NCBI GenBank assembly: GCA_937928175.1
Contig: CALFVP010000110.1
Coordinates: 1 to 7,180 of the forward strand
Origin: an uncultured bacterium
GTDB taxonomy: Bacteria > Spirochaetota > Brevinematia > DTOW01
Direction of reading: 5' to 3'
DNA length: 7,180 nucleotides
This document shows positions 1-5,690 of the stretch, piece by piece. The notes under the pieces were generated by a model, which saw nothing but the letters and a program-made list of their open reading frames with translations, did no database searches and was not told the DNA's origin. Position 1 is the stretch's first letter; every line of letters begins with the position of its first letter. The translations under genes and the position numbers were made by a program.

Positions 1-291
1 ACTGTAGAAATTGGACCAGGATTTCTTGGAAACTTTGTAATAAAAAGTGATGTTAAAATAAAAAAATCAAGTACATCAGAAACTTACCAACCAGAAGTTA
101 GTACCCAAGCAAAAATAAATTACCAAGAATACCTACAAAAAGAACCACAGGAAGATAAAACTCTATACTCAAGAGAAATAGAAGAAAGAATAGAGAGAGA
201 AAAAGATTCTTCTTTGGTTTTCTGGATTATAAACCTGTCAATAATAGGTTTTGGAATAGCTTTAATTGCTATAATATTACTTTCCCTTTAA
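1..291 (+). CDS. C-terminal part of a tail-anchored membrane protein of unknown function
   Basis: The reading frame is open from the first base to a TAA at 289-291, giving the last 96 residues of a protein whose start lies outside the window. I do not recognise a family. The visible part begins with a short glycine- and valine-rich stretch (TVEIGPGFLGNFVIKSD) that could be the last strands of a beta domain. A polar, Glu/Lys/Gln-rich linker of about 50 residues follows. The protein ends with one hydrophobic helix of roughly 24 residues (from SLVFWIINLS to the C terminus) directly after a charged EERIEREKD segment, which looks like a C-terminal membrane anchor leaving the bulk in the cytoplasm. 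Codon use (AGA, ATA, AAA) matches the neighbours. Its stop codon overlaps that of the convergent gene by two bases. That it is a real gene is fairly sure; its function is unknown. Confidence 0.72.
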   Translation, partial: TVEIGPGFLGNFVIKSDVKIKKSSTSETYQPEVSTQAKINYQEYLQKEPQEDKTLYSREIEERIEREKDSSLVFWIINLSIIGFGIALIAIILLSL

Positions 292-1010
292 TCTTCTTTC
301 AACTTTGTTCTTATTGCTTCAGCTAACTTTTTATAATCTCTAGGTATTGGTTTACCTTTTTCTGGTATGATAAAATCCTCAGTTTTTCCACCTCTTGACT
401 GTCTTGTAATACCCAGTTCAGCAGTTGAAAAACTAATAGGTTCAAAGTTTTTCTCTTCTTTAGATCTATAAGACTCTTGGTAAAAAATATCTTTACTTTC
501 GTTTTCATTTTCATAACCTTTAACTTTCTGGAAATCAGATTCATTTTGTACATCGTTAAAAACATTTTCTTCGGAAAATTTCATACTTTTTTCAAAATCT
601 TCGCTTTCGTTATACTGGCCTTCAGTACCTAAAACGCTAAAATCACTATCAAAACTATCACTAGTACTTTCATAAAATTCATCTTTAGACTCAGGGTAAA
701 CATCTTCAGTTGAATATAAATCATTTATCGAGATATCATCGCTTTCTGTAATATCAACTTTTTTTGAAGTAGTTTTATTTTCAGAAAAAGGTTGTTCGAA
801 AAATTCAGGAACAAACTTTTTTAGAAACTGTTCAATTCCCCAAAAAGTTCCACCTAGAATGATACCACTCATAATAGACCTAAAAAACACCTCAACTACA
901 AAACCACCACTAACCGCACCAACCACAATACCTATCAAAAACCCCAAAGACATTCCTATAACAAAAGATAAAGGTAACTTAATATCTTTAAAAACATCCT
1001 TAATATCCAT
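288..1010 (-). CDS. Glycine-zipper membrane protein with long acidic cytoplasmic tail, function unknown
   Basis: This 240-residue protein is not one I recognise. Residues 14-39 and about 45-63 form two hydrophobic segments joined by a short turn with Glu40 and Arg44. The first has glycines exactly every fourth residue (19, 23, 27, 31, 35), a classic glycine zipper for tight helix packing. The second repeats the pattern (49, 53 and 54, 58). Residues 72-190 are a low-complexity tail rich in Asp, Glu, Ser and aromatic residues, probably disordered. The end is basic and more conserved-looking (IPRDYKKLAEAIRTKLKED), perhaps a short binding helix. The gene lies 42 bases after the exported-protein gene at 1053-1916 in the same direction. 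No Shine-Dalgarno sequence precedes the ATG, but a promoter-like TTGAAA-17-TTAAAT lies just upstream. A scaffold or membrane-complex role is only a guess. Confidence 0.8.
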   Translation of the reverse strand: MDIKDVFKDIKLPLSFVIGMSLGFLIGIVVGAVSGGFVVEVFFRSIMSGIILGGTFWGIEQFLKKFVPEFFEQPFSENKTTSKKVDITESDDISINDLYSTEDVYPESKDEFYESTSDSFDSDFSVLGTEGQYNESEDFEKSMKFSEENVFNDVQNESDFQKVKGYENENESKDIFYQESYRSKEEKNFEPISFSTAELGITRQSRGGKTEDFIIPEKGKPIPRDYKKLAEAIRTKLKED

Positions 1011-1017
1011 ATGAAAA

Positions 1018-1046
1018 ATTTAACAATACAAAAGTAGTAATTTCAA
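1018..1046 (-). promoter_or_regulatory. Candidate promoter just upstream of the glycine-zipper gene
   Basis: Read on the minus strand, TTGAAA (1041-1046) is followed after 17 bases by TTAAAT (1018-1023). The -35 box matches the consensus at five of six bases and the -10 box at four of six. Transcription would begin close to 1011, at or just before the ATG of the 288-1010 gene, which has no ribosome binding site. In such AT-rich DNA a chance match is quite possible. Confidence 0.3.
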
Positions 1047-1052
1047 TATAAA

Positions 1053-1916
1053 TTACAAAGTTATAGTAACACTATTTCCTGCTTGATCCACTTTCATTTT
1101 TTCATACTCTGGGTAAGCGGAACTCATATCAGCAATATCGTTAATAAACTCATCAACACCGTTAGCATACAATAATTCAAACACTGCTAACCCATCAGAA
1201 ACAGATTTCCTTTTCAATTCCTGTGTACCAGGTAATCCGTTCAAAAATGTAGAAAACTCTTTAACAGCTTTTAAATCCTTAAGTCCTATAACCTTAATTT
1301 CTATTTTCTCACCTTTCATAAGATACTTTTCAATCTTTGGCAAAAGTTCTTTAAGAGTAGACTTTGCTATATACGTTAAAATAACCTTTCTAGCTTTAGA
1401 TTCATCTGAAGCATTGTTAACCAACTTATTTCCTGATTGAGAAGTACCAAGCCCTCTAGCAGTGGCAGAATCGTAAGCTTTCATTGTCGAAATACCTTCA
1501 ACCAAAACCCAACCTTTTAACTTAGTATATGGTTCAACTTTCATATCAATATCAACTTCAATATAGACCGGTGCTTTAATCTCGTTTGCTAACATCTGAG
1601 CTAAACTCATACTCTCACCCTTCTTCTCTTCATACACAGACCTAAACTTTTTGCTTAACTCTAAACTCTTTTTAAAATCAACATACTCTATACCTAAATC
1701 AGCAAGATAAGAATTTACCGTATCAACTAAAAATCTCAAATCCTCATCTTTTTCCATACTCTTATACTCAGAAGGAGACGGAAAAACTAAAACAGTTTTA
1801 CCCTTAAGTGGAGAATCTTTCGATAACTCTAACTTAATATCTTGATCTTTAAAAGACTGAGCAATAGATAAACTAACAAAAAACGTAACAATAAAAAAAA
1901 CCAATATACCCTTCAT
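1053..1916 (-). CDS. Exported two-domain protein resembling DUF6175
   Basis: This 287-residue protein starts with a signal peptide (residues 1-20, MKGILVFFIVTFFVSLSIAQ) with likely cleavage near Ala19/Gln20, so it should be periplasmic or outer-membrane associated. Domain 1 (about 38-200) begins with a buried strand, KTVLVFPSPSEY. It continues with a helix (LRFLVDTVNSYLADLGIEYVD), a strand APVYIEVDIDM, and a segment ending AYDSATARGLGTSQSG. This order recalls DUF6175 proteins and, more loosely, CsgG/FlgT-like folds. Domain 2 (203-287) has a beta-alpha-beta pattern (KIEIKVIGL, a helix, LPGTQELKRKSVSDG, AVFELLYANG) common in periplasmic assembly proteins. The start is firm: GGGGGAGG at 1921-1928 lies four bases before the ATG, and a promoter lies at 1936-1964. 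It is probably co-transcribed with the glycine-zipper gene 42 bases downstream. The family match is from memory and its role is unknown. Confidence 0.85.
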   Translation of the reverse strand: MKGILVFFIVTFFVSLSIAQSFKDQDIKLELSKDSPLKGKTVLVFPSPSEYKSMEKDEDLRFLVDTVNSYLADLGIEYVDFKKSLELSKKFRSVYEEKKGESMSLAQMLANEIKAPVYIEVDIDMKVEPYTKLKGWVLVEGISTMKAYDSATARGLGTSQSGNKLVNNASDESKARKVILTYIAKSTLKELLPKIEKYLMKGEKIEIKVIGLKDLKAVKEFSTFLNGLPGTQELKRKSVSDGLAVFELLYANGVDEFINDIADMSSAYPEYEKMKVDQAGNSVTITL

Positions 1917-1935
1917 AAAACCTCCCCCAAAATTA

Positions 1936-1964
1936 ATAATAATTCCTCACTGTAAAATTTTCAA
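1936..1964 (-). promoter_or_regulatory. Promoter of the exported-protein gene
   Basis: On the minus strand TTGAAA (1959-1964) is followed after exactly 17 bases by TATTAT (1936-1941), each box matching the sigma-70 consensus at five of six positions. Transcription would start near 1929, giving a leader of only about 13 bases that just includes the GGGGGAGG ribosome binding site at 1921-1928. Box quality, spacing and position all agree. Confidence 0.55.
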
Positions 1965-1998
1965 GTTTAAAACTGTAAAACTTTAGAACAGTTGAAAC
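1965..1998. promoter_or_regulatory. Imperfect dyad between divergent promoters, possible operator
   Basis: The left arm GTTTAAAACTGT and the right arm ACAGTTGAAAC are complementary except for one mismatch and one extra base. The core AACTGT (1971-1976) and ACAGTT (1988-1993) pair perfectly across 11 bases. A direct repeat ACTGTAAAA also occurs at 1949-1957 and 1972-1980. The dyad lies between the two outward -35 boxes and overlaps the one for cutA, a typical place for a shared regulator site. No regulator gene is visible nearby, so the role is inferred. Confidence 0.3.
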
Positions 1999-2021
1999 TT
2001 TAAAACACTCTTAGAAATAAT
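1992..2021 (+). promoter_or_regulatory. Candidate cutA promoter
   Basis: TTGAAA (1992-1997) is followed after 18 bases by AATAAT (2016-2021), each box matching the sigma-70 consensus at five of six positions. A start near 2028-2031 would place the RNA end almost at the cutA ATG, so the message would have little or no leader. This agrees with the lack of any Shine-Dalgarno sequence before cutA, but the region is AT-rich and chance matches are likely. Confidence 0.35.
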
Positions 2022-2030
2022 AATACTACT

Positions 2031-2345
2031 ATGGTCATAGTTTTATGCACAGTACCTTCAGGAAAAGGAGAAGAAATAGCAGAAAAAATAATTAACACCA
2101 GATTAGCAGGGTGTATAAACATAATAAGCAACGTAAAAAGTATATACCATTGGCAAGGTAAAGTAGAAAAAGACTCTGAAGAACTATTAGTAATAAAAAC
2201 TAGAAAAGATTTATTCGAAAACCTTAAAGACTTCATAAAGCAAAACCATCCTTACACGGTACCAGAAATAGTAGAGATAGAAGTAAAAAACGTAAACCAA
2301 GAATACCTAGAATGGCTGATAAACGAGACACAGAAAAACGTTTAA
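2031..2345 (+). CDS. cutA: Divalent-cation tolerance protein CutA (CutA1 family)
   Basis: This 104-residue protein is a full-length CutA1-type protein, a small ferredoxin-like fold that forms very stable trimers. The family has been linked to copper tolerance, but its true cellular role is unclear. Family hallmarks are all present: the N-terminal strand VIVLCTVPSG, the helix ending RLAGCINI, YHWQGKVE, the strand EELLVIKT, HPYTVPEI and the C-terminal YLEWL. Length and order are typical. The ATG at 2031 is the only usable start: the frame is closed by TAA at 2001-2003 with no ATG, GTG or TTG between. No ribosome binding site precedes it, unlike its neighbours. It is transcribed away from the exported-protein gene and converges on the M23 peptidase gene, so it is probably a single-gene unit. 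Confidence 0.96.
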   Translation: MVIVLCTVPSGKGEEIAEKIINTRLAGCINIISNVKSIYHWQGKVEKDSEELLVIKTRKDLFENLKDFIKQNHPYTVPEIVEIEVKNVNQEYLEWLINETQKNV

Positions 2346-2374
2346 TCTAAATTAGATTTAATCTAAATCAGATT
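2341..2374. repeat. 16-bp tandem repeat spanning two convergent gene ends, possible terminator
   Basis: TTTAATCTAAATTAGA (2341-2356) is repeated at 2357-2372 with one change (T to C) and is followed by TT. The cutA stop codon (2343-2345) lies in copy one and the M23 gene stop (2358-2360) in copy two. Copy one contains the perfect hairpin AATCTAA-A-TTAGATT (2344-2358). Read on the minus strand, the hairpin is followed by TTTTT at 2334-2338, so it could act as a weak terminator for the M23 operon. The stem is nearly all A-T, so termination is uncertain; the repeat itself is clear. Confidence 0.5.
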
Positions 2375-3275
2375 TCTTAATTCCTAACTCTGCAAAGAGT
2401 TTACTATTACCCAAATTTAAGAAACTTAAATAATCTACAGCTACATACCCACCCAAATTTAAAAGGTAGATACCAAAATGCAAATGTGGACCAGTTACAA
2501 TGCCAGTTTGCCCTATCTTACCTATAACTTGTCCCTTACTAACAAAATCATTTTCCTTAACAAACCTAGTACTTAAATGAAAATAAGACGTTACTATTCC
2601 GTAACCATGATAGATGTATACAGTCTCACCGTTAGCTAAAAAATTACTCGATATAATTACAATACCCTTACCCACAGAGTACACATTGTCATCTGGATCC
2701 TTACTAAAGTCAATTCCCTTATGATACCTAACCTTGTTAGGATACTTCCTAGGAATACCAAACGGAGAAGTTATACGGTTAGTAGATGGAAAAGAAAAAT
2801 CCATTATACTTTCACCGTAAAAACTATAAAAATCTATGTTAGTTATTTTCGAGTATATATACCTAATATCACTTAATATTCTTTCAGTGTTAGCAAGAAT
2901 ACTTTTTGACTCTTTAGTAAGCTTAACAATTCTTGCTTTTCTTTTATACATATCTTTTAGGTAATTAAGTTTTACAAAGTTTGAGAAAATAATTTTATCA
3001 CCTTTAAAAACTTCGATTTTAACTTTCTCTCTTTTAACTTCAATAGGTAAAGAAACTAAGGAAATAATTTTATTACCGTAAGGATAAAAAGGGAAAACAA
3101 TACTTTCACCGTAATCCAGCTTAACAAAAAAGTTTTTATAATCTTCAGAATCCAATTTTAAGATGATAACCTCACCAGGACTATCAATCTCCAGTTTTGA
3201 TATATCTAAAGCTTCAGAAAAAGAATAACATGTCAATAGAAAGAACATAACACTAACTTTTATGAAACATTTCAT
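2358..3275 (-). CDS. Exported M23-family (LytM-type) metallopeptidase
   Basis: This 305-residue protein is predicted to cut peptide cross-links in peptidoglycan outside the cytoplasmic membrane. Residues 1-22 form a signal peptide; Cys16 in LLTCYS is a poor lipobox, so a lipoprotein is possible but unlikely. Residues 23-105 look like a beta-rich domain. Residues 106-150 are helical and may be a short coiled coil. The peptidase domain spans about 163-285. Its zinc ligands are His185 and Asp189 (HKGID) and His266 (HLH), with catalytic His233 (YFHLS) and His264. All five are present, so it should be active rather than a degenerate activator. It is last in the sigma factor-pcm-M23 operon and overlaps pcm by 23 bases, with an SD-like AAGAGGGG at 3283-3290. 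A role in wall remodelling around flagella would fit, but this is inferred. Confidence 0.93.
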   Translation of the reverse strand: MKCFIKVSVMFFLLTCYSFSEALDISKLEIDSPGEVIILKLDSEDYKNFFVKLDYGESIVFPFYPYGNKIISLVSLPIEVKREKVKIEVFKGDKIIFSNFVKLNYLKDMYKRKARIVKLTKESKSILANTERILSDIRYIYSKITNIDFYSFYGESIMDFSFPSTNRITSPFGIPRKYPNKVRYHKGIDFSKDPDDNVYSVGKGIVIISSNFLANGETVYIYHGYGIVTSYFHLSTRFVKENDFVSKGQVIGKIGQTGIVTGPHLHFGIYLLNLGGYVAVDYLSFLNLGNSKLFAELGIKKSDLD

Positions 3276-3921
3276 CCTTAAACCCCTCTTCTCCTATCAA
3301 AGGTACAAACCTACAAGCTACATCTTCTTTTACATTCGTAGTATTACCAATTTTTTTAACTACAAGTAATCTCTGAAACTCTAATCCTCCTACAGGTAAA
3401 ACCATTATTCCTCCTTCCGAAAGTTGTTCAACGAGAGATTGTGGTATTTTAGAGCTTGCTGCACTTACTATTATTCTATCGTAAGGTGAGTATTCATACA
3501 GTCCCTTACTACCATCTCCAACAAATATTTTAAAATTAGTATACCCTATCTTATTTAACCTTTGATTTGCTAAAGTAGCAAGCTGCTGTATTCTCTCAAC
3601 AGAGTACACAAAATGAGACAATTCACACAACAGAGCAGTTAGATAACCACTCCCTGTACCAATCTCTAAAACTTTATGGGATTTTCTAACCTCTAGTCTT
3701 TTAAGCATTATGAATATCATGGTAGGCTGCGAAATAGTTTGACCAAAACCTATATCAAAAGCGTTATTTTGGTATGCATTACTCCTATTTCTAGAATCGA
3801 AAAATTCTTCCCTAGGCACTTTATCAAAAGCTCTTTCTAAATACTCATCAAACAAGTTCTCTTTTTTAAGTAACTTCTTGAGGTTATCTTTACTGATTCT
3901 TATGAAATCCTCTTCTCTCAT
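3253..3921 (-). CDS. pcm: Protein-L-isoaspartate O-methyltransferase
   Basis: This 222-residue protein is a full-length PCMT. It transfers a methyl group from S-adenosylmethionine to L-isoaspartyl residues in aged proteins, starting their repair in the cytoplasm. The family signature GQTISQP is at residues 60-66, with the active-site Ser at 64. The SAM-binding motif VLEIGTGSGY is at 84-93 and its acidic ribose-binding partner is in VYSVER (105-110). The typical C-terminal RFVPLIGEEGF is present. The ATG lies only 4 bases after the sigma factor stop codon (three bases between), so the two are translationally coupled; AAAGG in the end of the sigma gene may serve as its ribosome binding site. 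The last 23 bases overlap the M23 gene. The pairing with a sigma factor suggests shared expression in late growth or motility conditions, which is inference. Confidence 0.97.
   Translation of the reverse strand: MREEDFIRISKDNLKKLLKKENLFDEYLERAFDKVPREEFFDSRNRSNAYQNNAFDIGFGQTISQPTMIFIMLKRLEVRKSHKVLEIGTGSGYLTALLCELSHFVYSVERIQQLATLANQRLNKIGYTNFKIFVGDGSKGLYEYSPYDRIIVSAASSKIPQSLVEQLSEGGIMVLPVGGLEFQRLLVVKKIGNTTNVKEDVACRFVPLIGEEGFKDEMFHKS
3283..3293 (-). promoter_or_regulatory. Ribosome binding site of the M23 gene inside pcm
   Basis: On the minus strand AGAAGAGGGGT precedes the M23 ATG (3273-3275) with about seven bases between. The same bases encode the conserved Pcm C-terminal motif GEEGF, so one stretch serves both as protein code and as ribosome binding site. 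The same AGAAGAGGGGT string precedes the GTG start of the sigma factor gene. Confidence 0.6.
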
Positions 3922-3924
3922 AAA

Positions 3925-4749
3925 TTATTTATCTTTACCTTTAAGAAATGGTTTTAACTTTTCTTTGAGCAATTCTAAAGCTCTAGCGTGAAGTTGCGAA
4001 ACTCTTGATTCAGTTACATTCAAAACCGCTCCTATTTCCTTTAAAGTTAGCTCTTCATGGTAGTATAGCATTATAACTTGCAATTCTTTTTCAGGAAGTT
4101 CCTTTATAGCTTCTTTTATTTTTTCAATTATCTCATTCCTAATAGCTATAGTTTCCGGATTGTTTGTATAATCAGGTGCTTCTATTACATCTTCAAGAGT
4201 TATAGAACTATCCAAAGAAGCATCTGGGAAAAGCATATCATCCAAGGAATTAATATAATTTCTTGAGCTTTGGACTTTGAGAGATGTCTCTTCAAATTCT
4301 TCCATAGATACACCTAACTTTTCAGCGATCATTTCATCCGAAGGTTTTTCACCAAGTTCATATTGCAACTCTGAAATTGCTTTTTGATACTCTTTCTCGA
4401 TTTGTCTCACAGATCTAGGAATCCAATCCATCTCTCTAAGTTTATCGTAAATAGCTCCCCTGATTCTAATTATAGCATAGGTCTTAAACTTAACCCCTCT
4501 ATCAGGATCAAACCTCTCTATAGCATCTATAAGTCCATCTATTCCCCAACCCACAAGATCATCGTAATCAGATTGATCATTAACAGTTACATTCATGTTA
4601 GCAATAACATACCTAACAAGAGGAGAATACTTTTCAATAAAAAAATTTCTAATTTTTATATCTTTAGTTTTCTTATACTCTTTCCACCTTCTCTCTTCTT
4701 CTTCTGGATCAAGCTCATATTTGGATAAATCTATATTGGGTCCCCTCAC
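3925..4749 (-). CDS. fliA: RNA polymerase sigma factor, FliA/WhiG family (sigma-28 type)
   Basis: This 274-residue protein directs RNA polymerase to alternative promoters, in most relatives those of late flagellar and chemotaxis genes. Region 2 spans about 35-115. It has the core-binding motif DDLVGWGIDGLIDAIERFDP (63-82) and the -10-recognising segment FKTYAIIRIRGAIYDKLREM, followed by DWIPRSVR (108-115), which is characteristic of FliA/WhiG. Region 3 covers about 116-175. After an acidic linker, region 4 (about 215-265) carries the helix-turn-helix LTLKEIGAVLNVTESRVSQL. The start is GTG at 4747-4749, the only initiator-type codon in frame near the SD-like AAGAGGGG at 4753-4760; the three-base gap is short. 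It opens an operon with pcm and the M23 gene. No anti-sigma (FlgM) gene is seen. The family is sure; whether it controls motility or another process is inferred. Confidence 0.94.
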   Translation of the reverse strand: MRGPNIDLSKYELDPEEEERRWKEYKKTKDIKIRNFFIEKYSPLVRYVIANMNVTVNDQSDYDDLVGWGIDGLIDAIERFDPDRGVKFKTYAIIRIRGAIYDKLREMDWIPRSVRQIEKEYQKAISELQYELGEKPSDEMIAEKLGVSMEEFEETSLKVQSSRNYINSLDDMLFPDASLDSSITLEDVIEAPDYTNNPETIAIRNEIIEKIKEAIKELPEKELQVIMLYYHEELTLKEIGAVLNVTESRVSQLHARALELLKEKLKPFLKGKDK

Positions 4750-4819
4750 ACACCCCTCTTCTTAATAAATGTACTACCTAGCAAAATTTTACCAAATTCA
4801 TCTCTTCATTTTCTATATA

Positions 4820-4848
4820 ATTAAAAATGCATTAATAACTACTTTCAA
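4820..4848 (-). promoter_or_regulatory. Sigma-70-type promoter of the sigma factor-pcm-M23 operon
   Basis: On the minus strand TTGAAA (4843-4848) is followed after exactly 17 bases by TTTAAT (4820-4825), each box matching the consensus at five of six positions. Transcription would begin near 4813, giving a leader of about 63 bases. The -35 box starts 18 bases after the trpC stop codon, and no terminator is seen between, so read-through from trpC may add to expression. The 116-base gap holds no sigma-28-type promoter that I can see. Confidence 0.5.
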
Positions 4849-4865
4849 TATTTTAAACTAAAACA

Positions 4866-5690
4866 CTACAAAACTACTCCTTCCATAATCTCTCTTATTT
4901 TCAAGTCAACATCATCAGATGACATAAAAGATTCACCAATAAGAAAAGAATTAAAACCCCAAGAAATAGCTTTCAAAACATCATCTTTTGTCTTTATACC
5001 ACTTTCAGCTACAATAATGTAAGGTCTAGAAGAAATACTTTTAAGTATACTAAAAGAACGCTCTAAAGAAATTTCAAGAGTGTTAAGGTTTCTACTGTTT
5101 ATTCCCAAAATCTCTATATCCAAACCATCTATCTTCTGGATATCTTCTTTACTATAAATCTCAACTAAAACACTCATTCCTAAATCTTTAGACAATTTCA
5201 AGAACCTTTTAATCTGTTCTCTTGACAAGCAACTGGCTATAAGTAATATACAATCAGCACCATAATAAGCACTTTCGTAAACTTGGTACTCATCAATTAT
5301 AAAATCTTTCCTAAGAATAGGTTTAGAAGCAATACCCTTAACTTTACTTATGAAAGAAATATCACCATTAAAAAAATACTTTTCAGTTAACACTGAAATA
5401 CAATCAACGTAACTACTTTCTTGGTAAACTTTAGCAACATACTCTAACGTAAAACTATCTCGTATAACACCTCTTGATGGAGAAGCAAACTTTATTTCAG
5501 CAATTAAGCCTGGTTTACCATTAGATACACTTTTCTTTAAACTATAGTAAAAATTTCTTTTTACTTCACTACTATTTTTTAACTTACTAACTATACCATC
5601 CAAAGGCAAAATATTCTTTCTTTCCTCAATTTCTAGAAATTTTTTTTCCAATATCTTATCCAAAACACCCATAAATCTAGGTACTAGCAT
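4866..5690 (-). CDS. trpC: Indole-3-glycerol phosphate synthase
   Basis: This TIM-barrel enzyme of tryptophan synthesis closes the ring of carboxyphenylamino-deoxyribulose phosphate to give indole-3-glycerol phosphate in the cytoplasm. All key residues are visible: Glu65 and Lys67 (IAEIKFASPSRG), Lys128 (LRKDF), Glu177 (LVEI), Asn198 (GINSRNL) and Ser230 (VAESGI). The family motif SVLTEKYFFNG is at 99-109 and the phosphate-binding end is LIGESF. The start is uncertain. The ATG at 5688-5690 overlaps the end of def by 14 bases. A second ATG at 5670-5672 lies four bases after the def stop and gives the usual family N terminus (GVLDKILEKK), making it the more likely start. Neither has a clear ribosome binding site. 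No other trp gene is in the window, so it sits apart from a standard trp operon. Confidence 0.96.
   Translation of the reverse strand: MLVPRFMGVLDKILEKKFLEIEERKNILPLDGIVSKLKNSSEVKRNFYYSLKKSVSNGKPGLIAEIKFASPSRGVIRDSFTLEYVAKVYQESSYVDCISVLTEKYFFNGDISFISKVKGIASKPILRKDFIIDEYQVYESAYYGADCILLIASCLSREQIKRFLKLSKDLGMSVLVEIYSKEDIQKIDGLDIEILGINSRNLNTLEISLERSFSILKSISSRPYIIVAESGIKTKDDVLKAISWGFNSFLIGESFMSSDDVDLKIREIMEGVVL

Noticed and set aside
323..565. Minus-strand open frame of 80 codons inside the glycine-zipper gene
   Set aside because: It is a shifted reading of the low-complexity acidic tail, with no ribosome binding site and no recognisable domain.
1941..2005. Possible short CRISPR-like or iteron array from repeated ACTGTAAAA
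   Set aside because: Only two exact copies, 23 bases apart, lying within a promoter region; too few and too short for an array or an origin.
2000..2236. Minus-strand open frame of 78 codons opposite cutA
   Set aside because: It is the antisense of a clear CutA gene and has no family features; the hydrophobic look comes from AT-rich antisense codons.
4078..4266. Plus-strand open frame of 62 codons opposite the sigma factor gene
   Set aside because: Antisense of a confident gene, rich in Phe, Tyr and Ile as expected from reversed Lys/Glu codons.
4384..4728. Plus-strand open frame of 114 codons opposite the sigma factor gene
   Set aside because: Lies fully within the sigma factor gene on the other strand, has no ribosome binding site and no motif; treated as a shadow.
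4750..4865. A sigma-28-type promoter allowing the sigma factor to control its own gene
   Set aside because: No TAAA with a GCCGATAA-like partner at suitable spacing was seen; the sigma-70-type boxes explain the gap better.
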